Source of the DNA: Jaapia argillacea MUCL 33604
Taxonomy: Eukaryota > Basidiomycota > Agaricomycetes > Jaapiales > Jaapiaceae
Length of the DNA stretch: 64,000 nucleotides
Assembly (NCBI GenBank): GCA_000697665.1
Contig: KL197747.1
Location: 106,719 to 170,718 of the forward strand
Direction: 5' to 3'
The notes below the pieces were generated by a model. That model worked only from the letters and a program-made list of their open reading frames with translations, did not search any database and was not told the origin of the DNA. The number at the start of each line of letters is the position of its first letter. Position 1 is the stretch's first letter. Made by a program: the position numbers and the translations under genes. Positions 21,937 to 35,131 of this stretch are shown here, one piece after another.

Positions 21937-24900
21937 ATGGCGCATTATCCAGAGGTATGTCTCCAAAAATCCTGAAGAAAACCGATGCTGAACCCCTAAT
22001 CTGGTTCGGTAGGCAGATGAAGGGCAACGAGGACGATACAACGATGGATACAATCCGTACCCTTCCAACCCGAACCCGTACGACGACCACGCTTTCACAA
22101 ACCCCTACGCACCTCAACAAGCCCAACCTCTCCCAGACCCTTTCGCAAACCCTTCCACTCCACCCCATCCAACCCTCTACAACGCGCATGATCCCTATCA
22201 GCACGCAATCTCACCTGCCCAAGACTACCTCAGTCCCCATTACAACCCAAACGCCCCCGTGGCTCCCTCCTACCCTCCTAGTTCCACTCCTGCCAGTAGC
22301 AGCACTTACGTTGGTGGTGGAGGGTATAGTGGAGGAGGAGGTATCGCACAATCGTATGATAGTTTACCGCAGCAGGAACATGAGGATGATGAACTTGGTG
22401 AAGCGGGTGATATACCGCTGTTGAATAGGAGGCCTGGTGGGGGTGGTGATGATTTGGCTGGGTTGAATGCTGGGGGGCAAGCGGGAATGCCTGGAGGGTA
22501 TGCGGATGGTGGTAGTGATGAGGCCAATAATATTAGGTATGGGAGGATCCCGCAGAGGGTTCCGAGGAGGTACAAGACTATCAAGAAAGTCGAGTGAGTG
22601 GTCTTTTTCGGTTGGGTACTTATTGCGATGTGATCAACGATTGCTGATATTTGGCGTGTACTAAGGCTGTTCCATGGAAACTTCGTCTTGGATTCAGCAG
22701 TGCCGACCAAACTCCTCAATATGTGCGCGAATAGGAACGAGAGGGAGTTTACGCATATGAGGTATAGTGCGGCGACCTGCGATCCTAATGATTTCAAGGG
22801 TACGTCCTCCCTCCCCCCCCTCCATATATGCGCTATCGATCACTTGTCCCTTTGCGTTTTAACTCAAAACCCACAGACGAAGGATTCACTCTCCGCCAAG
22901 TCCACTACGACCCTCCCCGCCGTACCGAGCTCTTCATCGTAATGACAATGTTCGTCCTCTCTCTCCCCTCTCTTTTTGGCGATAAACGCCGACACTCTCA
23001 TCCAGGTACAACGAAGACGAAGAACTCTTCACGCGTACTATGCACGGCGTCGTCAAGAACGTCATCCATTTGACTAAGAGGGACAGGAGTAAGACTTGGG
23101 GGAAGGAGGGATGGAAGAAGGTACGTTTCATCCATTCTTAATCGTCGTTCTTATTCCCATCTTGACGTCCATTGTTGACTGGGTTGGATAGGTCGTGGTT
23201 TGCGTCGTCTCAGATGGTCGTATGAAAGTCAACCAGAGGACGTTGAGTTGTTTAGCCGCTATGGGGTGTTACCAAGATGGAGTTGCTAAGGTGGGTTTCT
23301 CAATATTTCTTTGATTGGGTCGTACGGCGATTCCTTGGGGTTTGGGAGTGTCGTGCGAATGGGTTGTATGGTATTATGGACTAGAAGGCTGCTTTTGTGG
23401 GTCGGGGTTGTACCGGAGCTTGCTCGTAAACAAACGCTGACTTTTTTGGGGGTGAATGGTAGAATATCGTCAATGGCAAGCCTGTGACGGCGCATATATA
23501 CGAGTACACGACACAGAGTACGTCCCCTTCCCCCCTTCTGCACAGAAAAACAACTGACGCTATGTTAAACTCAGTCTCGATCACACCTTCAATGAAAATC
23601 GAAGGGTTCGAACGGGGAGTCGTACCCGTCCAAGTCATTTTCTGTTTGAAGGAGAAGAACCAGAAGAAGATTAATAGTCATCGGTGCGTTTTCCGCCTCT
23701 TATATTTGAATTTTCAACCCCGCTACCTCCGCATTCCACTCGCATCGGGCAAGACTGATACTCAATACGCATATAGGTGGTTCTTCAACGCCTTTGGTCC
23801 AGTCCTCCAACCGAACGTTTGTATTTTGCTCGATGTCGGTACTCAGCCCGGTCCAACGAGTATCTATCATTTGTGGAAGGTACGCTACTACTCCATCTTC
23901 CCTATCATCTCATCTTGACCTATGATACTCACCGGCTTGTTTGAATAGGCATTCGACATTAACAGTAATGTAGGAGGGGCTTGTGGGGAGATTGTAGCGC
24001 TCAAGGGGAAGTATATGACCAATCTGTTGAATCCCCTGGGTACGTCTTCTTCTTCCTACGCCTTGGGGTCGTGGGCGGTCTGTTTATCGGTGTTTTTGGG
24101 GTGATAGTCGCAGCGCAAAATTTCGAGTATAAGATGTCGAATATCTTGGATAAACCTCTGTGAGTCTCCGTTCTTCATCCTACCAGTCATCCCCTCATTG
24201 CGCTAACGTCTCCGACTATAGAGAATCTGTCTTTGGCTATATCTCGGTCTTGCCTGGCGCGTTCAGTGCTTATAGGTATATCGCATTACAGAATGACAAT
24301 GTTGGAGAAGGACCGCTCCAGAAATATTTCTTGGGCGAGAAGATGGTACGCCCTTACCTCTTCAATTACCGTCCCTCTCACTGACTTGTTTGGGTAGCAT
24401 GGCGCAGGGGCGGATATCTTTACTGCTAATATGTACCTTGCTGAGGATCGGGTGAGTACTCCCTATTTGTTGATATGCGGTGTATGGTTCTGGTTTGCTG
24501 ACATTGGTTTGAAAGATTTTATGTTGGGAATTGGTTTCGAAGAGGGGAGGGTCTTGGATTTTGCATTATGTCAAGTCGGCGTATGCTATTACGGATGTAC
24601 CTGATCAAGTGAGTCTCTTTTTCCTCTCGTACTCCCTATCCCACACCCTCAATGCCCATCCGACGTTTTTCTCGTCATTATACTTACCCTCTGTTCCATA
24701 GGTCCCGGAATTGATCTCCCAACGCCGTCGATGGCTCAACGGTTCCTTCTTCGCTGCTATTCACTCGGTCGTCCACTTCCATTACATCTATCGGTCCAGC
24801 CATGGTTTCTTGAGGAAGTTTTGGATTCACGTCGAGATGGTGTATCAGGTTTTCAATTTGATCTTCTCTTGGTTCGCTCTCGTGTGTCCCTTTCATCCTC

Positions 24901-26390
24901 TTACTATCGCCGCGCAGAATGTTGACGATCATTTGGTGGGGTATAGGGCAATTACTACATCTCGTTCAAAATCCTCTCAGAAGCTCTCGAGGACCCGACT
25001 TTCCATATTAGTGGAATAGTCATCGTCAACGTCATACTGGAATACTTTTACCTTGGCATGTTGATCATGTGCTTCATTTTGGCGCTGGGCAATAGGCCTC
25101 AGGGAGCGAAATGGGGTTATACGACGTCGTTTATTGGTTTTGCGATCATTACGGTTTATATGACTGTTCGTAACCTTTCCTTCCGTCAACTTTGTGCTCT
25201 GCTGATTGGTTTTTCTGGACAGTTCGCTGCTTTCTTCTTGGCTTACAAAGGAATCGAGAATGTTGCGCATGTACAAGGCAGACCTATTGTTGCTTCCGAT
25301 ATCTTCAGCAATAGCATTTTTAGGGATATTGTCATATCATTGTCTGCGACGCTTGGGTTGTATGTTCTTGCCTCGTTAATCTTCGTGAGTGTCGGCTTTA
25401 TACCGAACTTGAGCTATGCACTGATGGTGTTTCGTGTCCAGTTCGAACCCTGGCATATGATCACGTCGTTCATCCAGTACTTGTTGATGGCACCGTCATA
25501 TATCAACGTCTTGAACGTTTATGCTGTATGTGTCCCTTTGTCAAATCGTCGATCTGGTCACTCATCCTCCATTGTTGACGTTGCTAGTTCGCCAACGTCC
25601 AGTGCGTTTCTTTCTCACATTGTTTCTCTCAGGACCATTCTTACATTTGTTGTCATCGTGCAGTGATGTGTCCTGGGGTACCAAGGGTGACAACAAGATC
25701 CAAACCGATCTGGGTGTAGTCCAAGCAGGCAAGGGCAAGAATGAAGTCGAAGTGGTGGTGCCTACTACCGAGACCGACATCAACGCCGCCTACGAGGATG
25801 CAATCCATGTATTACAAACTAAACCTCCAAAAGAGGATAGCAAACCAGATGCGGCCACTCAACAAGAGGATTATTATAGGACGTTCAGGACAAAGTGCGT
25901 CCTTGTCGTTTTCATGCCCGCTTGTGATACTGATTATCTTGTTGCCGTGTAGCGTAAGTTTGCAGTACCTGCCTGGTGATCGTGATCGTCTGGATGTGTT
26001 GCTAACAAGTATCGCTTATCTAGGTGTTGCTTTCGTGGACTCTTTCCAACGTCAGTTTCTTTACCTATATCTCTCGAGTATCCACTCATTGGTTTTTTTA
26101 GGCTCTGCTGGCCGCGGCTATAGTGTAAGTCGTGCCACCTCTCCGACCTACGGAACAACTCTGACAGCCTGATTTCATCCAGTACCGCCACGGGGAAGGC
26201 ATCAAGTAAAGGGGCCTCATCGACCGTTAACGGTTACATGGCCTTCGTCCTGTTCTCTGTTGCCGGACTTGCCTGTGCGTAAAGGCCTTACTTCGTCATC
26301 CCCAATCCTAACCCATTGAGTTGGCTTACAGTTATCCGATTCTTGGGCTCATCATTGTACATGATCATCCGTTTATTCGCCGGAGAGTAG
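21937..26390 (+). CDS. Chitin synthase (division 1, class I-III type)
   Basis: Polymerises UDP-N-acetylglucosamine into cell-wall chitin at the plasma membrane. The start at 21,937 encodes MAHYPE before the first intron, then a Pro/Asn/Tyr-rich cytoplasmic N-terminus with a glycine-rich stretch. The catalytic part is split by many short introns: [47 protein letters not shown] (the acidic substrate motif), [33 protein letters not shown] (EDR) and the signature QRRRWLNG near 24,720. The C-terminal half has several membrane spans ([50 protein letters not shown]) and ends [11 protein letters not shown] at 26,390. All catalytic motifs seen are intact. The class within division 1 was not resolved. 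Confidence 0.95.
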
Positions 26391-26734
26391 GTGGCGACAA
26401 GGAGTGGTGGTGTGGCAAGCGTTGTATATTGTACGGGAAAATCGGTCGTGATCTATATTTGTTGCGGACTTCTGTGTCTTCTTGTATCGTTGTCTTGTCT
26501 TTCCCTGTTGTCGACTCTTCACGATCGTTAATGCCAGTATCGCGTTCGCTCCCGGTTTCAAATAGTCTATTATCTCTGCTCTGACTGTCTGAATGGGCAA
26601 TACGCTCCCTTCACAGCGTGTGTGTGATACATATGATACAACGTCAAGTCCTGATAAGTTGGGTCAGAAGGTAGCGGAGTGAGTTGATACGACTGTCCTA
26701 CCTTAACTTTCTTCCCTCCGAAACCCAGCAGCAG

Positions 26735-27867
26735 CTACTGGTACCTCCACAATGCCTCGTTATACGCCACTCTTCCCGCGTCTGCTGCCCACGTCCAAGT
26801 ATTGGACTCCTTGTTCACTGTCCACATGAACCGATTGCGATCTACCCAAAGCGAAATCTGTTGCAACGACGGTGCGTAGACCCGGATCTCTGCCACGATA
26901 GCACGTTGAAAGGGTGGCGGCATGGGTTGAGGGTGCCACGTTGTCAGGTCGAGTTCGAGGACCTTGATCGAGGTAAAGGACATGAGAATCTTGTGGAATT
27001 TATGTCGCTGGGGGTGAATAAAGTGAGCATACCAACACAAGACGAGATCGGGGGAAATGGGCTGACATTGACGCTGATAAAGGGGATTATACCCAAATAA
27101 CGAATATCAGGGATGGAATTCGCGACCGAAGCAAGGGTTTCGAGACCCTTTTCAGGTCGGAGTTCGAGGAGGCTCAAGGAACGAAGTGTCTTTCGACATT
27201 GATATTGGCAGAAAAGGTTGATGAAGGCGGTACTGTGAGGTTCCGCTTCCATATCGATGGCAACTTGCAGGTGGGTGAGTGGACATTGTAGGAGCTCCAC
27301 AGCTACAAGCATAGGCCCATCGAAAGCTCGCAGCGTAGGCAAAGCGCCTGTGGGTAGTGGGGATCTTGGTTCACCCTCTGGTGAATCCGAACATTGTAGA
27401 AACGTCAACTTGCGTTGAGTTTCAAAAAATGCAACTGTATGTTCATCCCATGCTAACCGAAACTTTGCCTCCCGTAATTGGAAAGTGATGTTCCCGGGGT
27501 CGTTTAGGACCCACGAATGTGATAGCGTAGGATCGAAGATGAGGAGGTGCTCGAGGTTGGGCATTGACCCTAAAGCTCTTTGTAAGACCTTCCAGAAGGT
27601 GTCTGGGATGGGACGACGGGAGTAGAGTCGGTCGTCTTGATAGATGAATAGTGAGCGAACGTATGATCCTATGGAGGAGTTTTGGATCGTTTGTAAGAGC
27701 GGGTGGCAGGCTATGAATGGATCGCCTAGCATGAGAGTGTGGTAGAGTTTGGATTGGGCGGGGATGAGGAAACATTTTCGGGTGCGGCAGAGGGCTGGGA
27801 GGTCGGAGGGGCGCGAGAATTGGGCGATGCGAGTGCAAATTTCGGGAGGGAGAGTGTTTGTTGCCAT
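26735..27867 (-). CDS. F-box/LRR-like protein
   Basis: It starts MATNTLPPEICTRIAQFSRP at 27,867, an F-box-like opening (LPPEI..IA.F....DL..LC). A leucine-spaced repeat-like region follows (MPNLEHLLIFDPTLSHSW, LRAFDGPMLVAVELLQ, LRSLSLLELRPEKGLETLAS, IPDIRYLGIIPF). Agaricomycetes have large families of such proteins, presumed SCF ubiquitin-ligase substrate adaptors; the substrate is unknown. The 924-bp first open stretch runs into a second stretch in another frame (ILMSFTSIKVLELDLTTWHP, then IRVYAPSLQQISLWVDRN) ending at 26,735, so an intron or a frameshift lies near 27,000-27,080. I could not fix the splice sites. Confidence 0.7.
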
Positions 27868-28520
27868 GGTGGATCTGGCGCCTGTAGGAGTTGATCTTTC
27901 AGAAATACGCGGACACTTCAGTGGTATAGATCGACCTACGGATCAGAGTCTCACCCTATCGTCCTGATAAACTGGGACTAGGGTCCAGAGATGTAACAAC
28001 CACTTTACTGACGCCTCACAGACGCCTATAGAGAGGAGGGTGGGCTAGTGAGCTAAATGACCCTATGACGTCCTTCTGATCGACTTCAGCCAGCCCTTTT
28101 CGATCTATGTACACTTGCCCACGGTGAGGGGAGAAACTAGGTCGCGATTCGTATCTTGCAACGCTGGGCAGGTTCCTCTGGATAACGAACAAAAGGACCG
28201 TGAGTGTGGGTGTGTGAGCGGTAAAGGGTACGAAATACCTATTTCCTGATCGATTTCTGGAATAGGATGGTCCACCCAGTTCTATACGATGTCTACTGAC
28301 ACTTCTATAGCTCAAGGACGTTAAAGCGATGAGCAAGACACAGTGGAGGTTGACAAGCAAGCAGGAGACGCCCAGCGCCACAGTCAAGTTTGGCGCGATG
28401 ATGGCACCTGGCGTGACTTGCCGTTTCTGAACTTTGACTTTTGATAATTGCTCGTGTTCCGACTCTGCTCTCCTCCTCCTCCGTTTCCCGTCGTCTGCCC
28501 ACCAATCTATCCCTGGCACC

Positions 28521-29583
28521 ATGGGCGAATCACGAACAGAATTGCTCCAATGGCTCAACGAACTCCTTCAAATCAACTATACCAAGATCGAGCAGTGTGG
28601 CACCGGAGCGGCGTATTGTCAGATCATCGATTCCGTCTACGGTGAGTGCGGCTGTGGTTTTTTTCTGCTGGTTCAAGTAGAGGTTTATGGGATATGCTCT
28701 GCGACAGGCGACCTGCCGATGACACGTGTCAAGTTTAACGCAAAACATGAATACGAGTTCATCGCAAACTTCAAGGTCCTCCAGAATGTGTTCAAGGCAA
28801 AGAAGATCGACAAGGCAAGTCGCGTGTTGCACGATGCGGGTTCGATTCATTCATATTAACCCTTCATTTTTCAGCCAATCTTGGTGGATAAACTCGTGAA
28901 ATGCAAGATGCAGTACGTTCTTTGTTCGATCGTTCCCCACTCTCCCAAACCAAATTGTTCGCTAGGGATAACCTCGAATTCCTTCAATGGACGAAACGTT
29001 TCTGGGATTCCAACTACCCAGGACAAGGATATGACCCTGTCGGACGTCGACGTGGCGCACCAACTGACACACCTGCTACCATCGCTCCCCTTGCTCCCAG
29101 TACTCGAGCGACATCTAGCGCCGGCCTTAGCGCAACGGGTTCGCGAGGATCGGGCGGAAAGACTCCCATAGGCGGACGGAGACCGGGTAGTGCTCAATCC
29201 AACGAGGCGCTCCAGGCATTACAGGGCCAAGTTCGGGAGATGTCGACACACATGGAGGGCCTGGAGAAGGAGCGAGATTTCTACTTTAACAAGGTGTGAT
29301 GACATGTGTTTTTTTCTTCGTGGGATGATCTAACGGATTGTAACCTTGGTGAATTGATCTCTTCGTAGCTTCGGGATATCGAGATACTCGTTCAGGCACA
29401 GGCGGAGGTTCTTGAAGCTGCTGGTGAGTCCGATGAGACTCTGAAGAAGATTCAAGAGATTTTGTACTCGACAGAGGTGAGTCTAGGTAATGTCCTCTTG
29501 CTTTTCTACAACTCATGGCACGGCACTAGGAGGGCTTCGAAGTCCCTGAAGGCGGCGTCCTCGACGAAGAAGAAACCTTCTAA
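28521..29583 (+). CDS. EB1/Bim1-family microtubule plus-end-binding protein
   Basis: The start at 28,521 (MGESRTELLQWLNELLQINY) opens a calponin-homology domain: KIEQCGTGAAYCQIIDSVYG, MTRVKFNAKHEYEFIANFKV, LQNVFKAKKIDK, and DNLEFLQWTKRFWDSNYPGQ then GYDP. A Ser/Thr/Pro/Gly linker follows, then the EB coiled coil (QALQGQVREMSTHMEGLEKE, RDFYFNKLRDIEILVQA) and an acidic tail ending DEEETF. The terminal EE-x-aromatic motif is the kind bound by CAP-Gly proteins. EB proteins track growing microtubule ends and recruit partners. The intron after KIDK begins GCAAGT, so it is a GC-AG intron; the others seen are GT-AG. Complete and ordinary in length. Confidence 0.93.
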
Positions 29584-29589
29584 CTTCAT

Positions 29590-32243
29590 ACCTACCACGA
29601 AGCCGCATGAATTCTGTATCGATACCTGGATATACATATACACCCACATCGTCGTTGGACACTCTTGTCTCTTTGCGTCTTTCATTTCCCTCATCCATGT
29701 GTCGCAGTTGTTGTCGTCTTCACCCTTTCTCTCCATCTTCGTTCCCAGTATCTCACTCGTTTATGGTTGAACTACCGACTCGACCCGGAAGCCTCGCACT
29801 TTTTTTTTGTTGCAAGCACTCCGAGACTTGTCCTAATCTTTTCCCTGGCATTTGATATCCTCGTAATGGTCGTGGTCCTGACTAGACGGCTCGAGAATAC
29901 AGCATCGAATATATCTTGATCCTCCCATGTGCGTGTTCGGCTGGAGGTGAAACACGGCGTTGGAGATTGCTGGGTTGTTGGGATGTTTACAAGGGGTGGA
30001 CACCGGAAGATGCCGAGACCTGGGGTAGCGGGGGGGTGGGGGGTCGAGAGGCCCTTACCGGGAATTTATTTTACCTGTAGCACCGACCACCGAAGGGTAG
30101 TATGGTGCACCCCGACTCTCCCAGAGCACCCCGACATGGATGCATACGCTGTATTTCGCTCCTCGAGACTTTCCGACATGGTAGCATTTGACGGCTTTAC
30201 CGCGACCCGCGCCGATTCCCGAGGCATTTGGGATGCACAGGGAAGTTCTCAACGGATCGCGATCCTCTATTTTCTGTTCCAATACCCTATCACCTATCTG
30301 TATCACAACGCTCTGGCTTCCCAATATGCTTTGGTGGCCGTTGGCCATTCTGCCTTGGTAGCTCGTACTTGGCACCATTCGACTCCCGCAACCTCTGATG
30401 ACAACTGCTGTACCTGGCCCACATTTTCACGGAGATTCGTGTCCCCCTCCTACCTGTGCACGCCTAGAACCCCATTGAGCGCTTCAAGTACGTCCTTGAC
30501 AGACCCTTTCTTCGAGAAGGTCAGTCTTGTATGTCCTGCAATTCAACGCTTAACCTGTGCGACAGGTCCGCCGTATATACATATCTCAGCAAAGTGGAGT
30601 TTCCAACCCGTCTCAACACCCTCCACGACACCTGGAATGTCCCACCGCCTGACAGCACCAAGGACAGGCAACCGAACGGAGCACATGATCTAAGTAAAGT
30701 ATATACCCGGGCCAGATCTCGTCTGTGAATCATCCATTCTCTGTATTCTTGATACAGAACAGTCTTGATTCCGATCGGCGTCGGTCGGCCCTTCTCACAG
30801 CGGCGACCCCAACACGAAGCAATCAATCAAGGGCGACAGAACGTTCAACTGAGGTGAGCTTACATCCTCGGCGCCGGCGAATCTTCTAATCCTACGAGCC
30901 CCACTGCTTATCTGAAATGACGATTTGTGTTTGGCAGATAATTCTAGCACCCCGCGGATCTACCTCCTGTACCGACGTCGCCGTAACTGCGTCATATCCG
31001 TCACCTTTGCCACCGGGCTTGTTAGTTCTGCGGCCCATCAGCACTCAAGTTCTCCGTTCCGTTGCACCTGGCATCAGGGACAACAGCCTCGCTTTCTTTT
31101 GAGTTCACCTCTTTTGATAGGTTTTGTTTGCAATGAGACCAATAGACAGGTCGTAGGAAGGGTTCAGTTTCCTCGAGATAATTGCAGCGTTACGACCACC
31201 ACTTGAAGCCCACCCAATTTCGAAGATAGCCTGGTACGTGCAGATCTGCACAACTGCAATCGTCGTCAGCCTCGCTCAGTTTCGCGGATCGGGACCTGGA
31301 TGCTGATTTTCGTTTGTCGTTCTCCAATTGCCTCATCGCTGACCTCAATAGTGGCACTTGTAACAGGTCCTTGGGCGATGTCTTTCACAGATTTGATGTG
31401 TTTTGAACCTTCTATGCACACCCTCGGCCTCGTCGAAAGGGCCGGGTACCACAAGAGAGGTTCAGTTGTATTACCCAAATTAATATCATATTACCAATAT
31501 TACCATATAAAGGCGTGAGAATGCTTACGTAGGGGGTGGGTGGGTCCCTCCGAAGGTCTTACCAGGATTTGGTAACCCCCGGTCTTTTTTACGATTTCTG
31601 TCCACCCCTTGGATGTTTACTTATGTCAAGCAACATCTTCACCGTCATTGTCTCTCTTTACAATTGCCGTCCTTGTACTCGAAGCGTTTTGGACTGTCAA
31701 CGTAGCACGCATCCATCGACCCCCCATTCTCCTCGGTGATCGTTGACTTAGCGCTTCCTTATGCCTCTCGACGGAGACCCAGGAACTCGATCACACAACG
31801 TTTGACTCCAGTCCCGAAACTGTTGCTGTTCCTGCACACTGACGCTGGCTTTGCGCGACCTTATTCTTCTACTTAAGGCTGGGTTGCGATGTGATCCCAA
31901 AGTCATTGTATTCTTGATTCCTCACGACGACGGATCAAATGGACCCATATCTTGTCCATAGGGATATACAAGGATCTACAACTCCTCGCCTCCCATCCGT
32001 CGTCTCTTCTCTTGTTGCGTTGGATGAAGCATATCCGACATGGCAAGCGTTGCGAGGCCGTCACGTTTTCACGAAACATGCATCCCAATCATCATTGATG
32101 GTGGTTCCTGCTTTGTCCTGTTGCGAAGTTGCACTGTCTCCTCACTATCCTGCAGTGCAATCGAGGTCCTTGAAATACCCTTCTCGTTTCCTGGTAGTAT
32201 GAACGACCGGACAACCCTGCTGAGATCCTAACACTGCTTCAAC
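29590..32243. other. Intergenic stretch; one open frame of uncertain status at 29,929-30,693 (+)
   Basis: A 254-codon frame at 29,929-30,693 has no recognised motif, mixed composition and no paralogue in the window. The rest contains only short open stretches. The last few hundred bases before 32,244 probably hold the promoter of the WW-like membrane gene. Confidence 0.35.
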
Positions 32244-34526
32244 ATGTCTCACATCTGGACTCGCGATTCTACATTGGGAGAGGCCGAAGGTGCAGGGCGG
32301 ATACCTCGTCCCCATCATCGGAGTGTGATGCAACCTCCCAGCTTTCCGCCGCAATCAACCATCCCTGGTTGGCCAACTGCGCCACCCACGACCTTCGCGC
32401 CCGCTCCGCCACCCCCACTTCGTCTACCTCTTGAACCCTCTCCTGCGAAACGTTCCCTTAGGTTCTTGATAGACAATGGATACCCATTGCAGTAAGTCCT
32501 CAGCCACGTTTGCAGTCTTCATCGCAACAATGGTTGACTAATGACCACTCTTAGGATACTATATCCTCACTTGATTCAGTGCTGGAAAGCGTATATCAGG
32601 CCAGACGGTAGCGTCTATTTCCGGTACCAGAGTACCACTGGACCTACCATGCGTCTCGTAACTTGCGAAGACATTAGGGACCCTCAAATATACGAAACAG
32701 TTATGGCCTTGACTACGGACCGACTCGACAGAGCTCAAAGGAGTGGTACCTATGATAGATTCCCAGACGATTGGGAATTTGTCGTTGAGAGTGCTGTTGC
32801 TTCGGGAATTGATAATGGGCCTGTCATGAAGTTGGTGTCTCACAAACTTGGTTGGACATTCTTTCTGCAAGCGGATCACAGTGAGTGTGTCCCCGGTTAT
32901 ATTTCGCAATTTGTTTAACGGTTTACTCTCAGGTCTTGAACTAGGGAGCAAGACAGATTACTGGCGCTGTGTCAGTAAATACCCCATGCATCTCCGCACC
33001 TTGCCGTCTGGCTCAGACTTTGACTTTCTTGGAGCGCTGACCTTCGGGGTCAACGGTATGCATCAATCTTTCCACTACCTCATGTTTGGTTGAAGCATCA
33101 CTTATGCCCCTTCTGTCTATAGAGAGGGCTCTTGACTTCCGCGCGACCACCTTTCCCCTGAATGATGACCAAACGCAACGAGCGATTCAACTATATCACG
33201 ATCTGAAAGGTGAGCTGGATTTACTCCTGAACTGTCTTGATCGCATTTATCCCTTCCTGTGCTCCATATAGACGGAGGACCGTCGGCATATCCGATCTTA
33301 GCTTGGCACATAGCTCGAGTTATGACCATTATCGAAGAAAGCCGCGACATAGCCTTGTACGGGACCATGGACTCACGCCTCTATCGCGACGTGGCGATCC
33401 CCAAACCTACCCGGACGGTCCAAGTCATGGATTTGCTGCTTATGTTCTTCTTGTTCGGTGCCCATCGGTGAGTACAATCCTCGCTGTATGACCGGGGGTG
33501 GTTGTTGACGAGAACTGTTCGGGTTAGTATGTATCGCCGGAGATTACAGGCTGCTGCTCCGAAGAAGAATGTTCATCAGTTTGAGTTTCAGAAACTGATG
33601 AGGAGTTTCTTGCTCGAGTGGGCCGGTCAGTGTTCTAATATTCTAATTCGACCCCCGTCGCTGGCCTCTGACCAATTCTCTGACAGATTCAAACCTACTT
33701 GTAAGTGTTGTGCTTTGACCTAAGTACACTCGATATAAACTCTTATTTCCCGTGCTAGGCCACTGTATTCGTTTCGTGAGCTTCTCTTTCTCTTATACTG
33801 GCCTAGCAGTATTCTCATTTGTATTCGCACAGAGCAAACGTGGCATTTTTGGCCATCCCAGTGAGCTAACCCAACCCATACACCGATGTCTCGGCATATT
33901 CACGTTCACATGTTTGGACAGAACATCAACGGCTTACAGAAGACAGCATCTCTTGCCTCCTCCCTATTTTCCTTGACAAGTATCGCAGCTGGAGTACACC
34001 ACGTATGGCAACATCGAGGGAAAGACGCCGTTCAGAGGGAGGAATCGGTACTTCGTTTATTCTCATCATCGTATATCCTCTCTGACTCCTTCAATAGGCT
34101 CAATACATGAAACACATGGACAGCGTTAGCGAGGAGCATGGTCTCACCGTCCTTTCTTGCTTTCTAGCCTTGCCGATAGTTTGTCTTCTATGGTCCATCT
34201 TATGTTTTACAGTCGCCGTCAGCGCCTTATGTTTCCAATCTTCTGGTCGCGTTGCTCAGTCGTTGCTGGGAACTGGGTTAGGCATTCTCGGGATGTTCGT
34301 GGCCTGGACGTTGGTCGTATTCTGGAGGATATGGAAGGATAAGCCTACGGCTGAGATTGGGAAGGATTTGAATAACGAAGATATGGGTTGGAGGGAAGGT
34401 TTTCCTGCGAAGTTTGGGAGGTGGAAGATGAAGGTGAAGGGGTGGATTCCAGCGGTGACTGGGAGAAGTGCAGCCGAACCTGTCGAGAAGTCGTCCGATG
34501 CTGGTTCGGGTTCTCTTTCAGCATAG
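32244..34526 (+). CDS. WW-like domain protein with C-terminal membrane spans
   Basis: It starts MSHIWTRDSTLGEAEGAG at 32,244. A proline-rich N-terminus (PAPPPPLRLPLEPSPAK) is followed by a WW-like unit (CWKAYIRPDGSVYFRYQST), then mostly helical exons (ILAWHIARVMTIIEESRDIA; MDLLLMFFLFGAHRMYRRRL). The C-terminal exon starting near 34,107 has two membrane spans (LTVLSCFLALPIVCLLWSIL; GILGMFVAWTLVVFWRIW) and a charged tail ending at 34,526. It is a lineage-specific Agaricomycete type whose function I cannot name. Its 3' part occurs twice more: a relic at 36,735-36,960 and a fragment at 58,561-58,923 (inverted). Middle exon borders are approximate. Confidence 0.65.
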
Positions 34527-34769
34527 CTTCCAAGCCCCAATGTATCGTCAATGTTTGCCCACGACAATCGGACTACAACCCTTACTTTATTGTTACCCAG
34601 TTCGACGATGGGAAAAAATGAGAACGAAGTTCATCAGGTGAAAGAACACGTACTCTTAGACAGGGGAGTTTTCGCATTGCCATGACTTCGACAACTCTGG
34701 GAGACGACGAGGAACGTGACCTATCGAATTGATCGAAATGGTACAGTAGAGCAGGATTTTCGGAAGGTT

Positions 34770-34945
34770 CGGCAAGTCTGACAGAACCGTTAGTTCAATA
34801 TGCCAAAATCATAGTCGGGAGATCTGGTATCGTACCTCGAGAAAGGATGGGACATCTTCGAGGTCCAACTTCCCGAGCAGCGAGCACCTCAAAAATCACA
34901 TCTCTACGGAGCCGAGCGAAAGGAACGCCTGTCACATTGGTCACA
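34770..34945 (-). pseudogene. F-box exon relic (fourth copy)
   Basis: On the - strand the sequence reads as exon 1 and intron 1 of the F-box genes at 37,217, 43,419 and 56,656: a degenerate RS..SAP, then VLGNLDLEDVLSFLE-like coding, a donor, CTATGATTTTGGC, a branch-like CTAAC, CAG, and the start of exon 2 (ACTTGCCGAA). Nothing of the rest of the gene follows. It sits just downstream of the WW-like membrane gene, the same neighbour relation as at 36.7-38.8 kb. Confidence 0.65.
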
Positions 34946-35131
34946 CGCAGTGTTTGGATGAGGGGCGGCCTTCAACGGGTTGGACCTGAATCGGTTCCGA
35001 TACCACCGAATGCACTGCTCTTCAAATCAGCCCATAAAAGACCAAGTCAACAGCCTTGCCACCGATGGACTTTTTCTTTCGTCTCTATCCCTCCTCCCCT
35101 CCACTTATCTGACACCAATTCTTTCAGCCAT

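Noticed and set aside
22306-22797. Proline/serine-rich - strand open frame of 163 codons
   Set aside because: Antisense of the Gly/Tyr/Pro-rich N-terminus of chitin synthase; composition effect only.
28016-28558. - strand 180-codon frame upstream of and overlapping EB1
   Set aside because: It overlaps the EB1 first exon in antisense and has no recognisable motif or paralogue.
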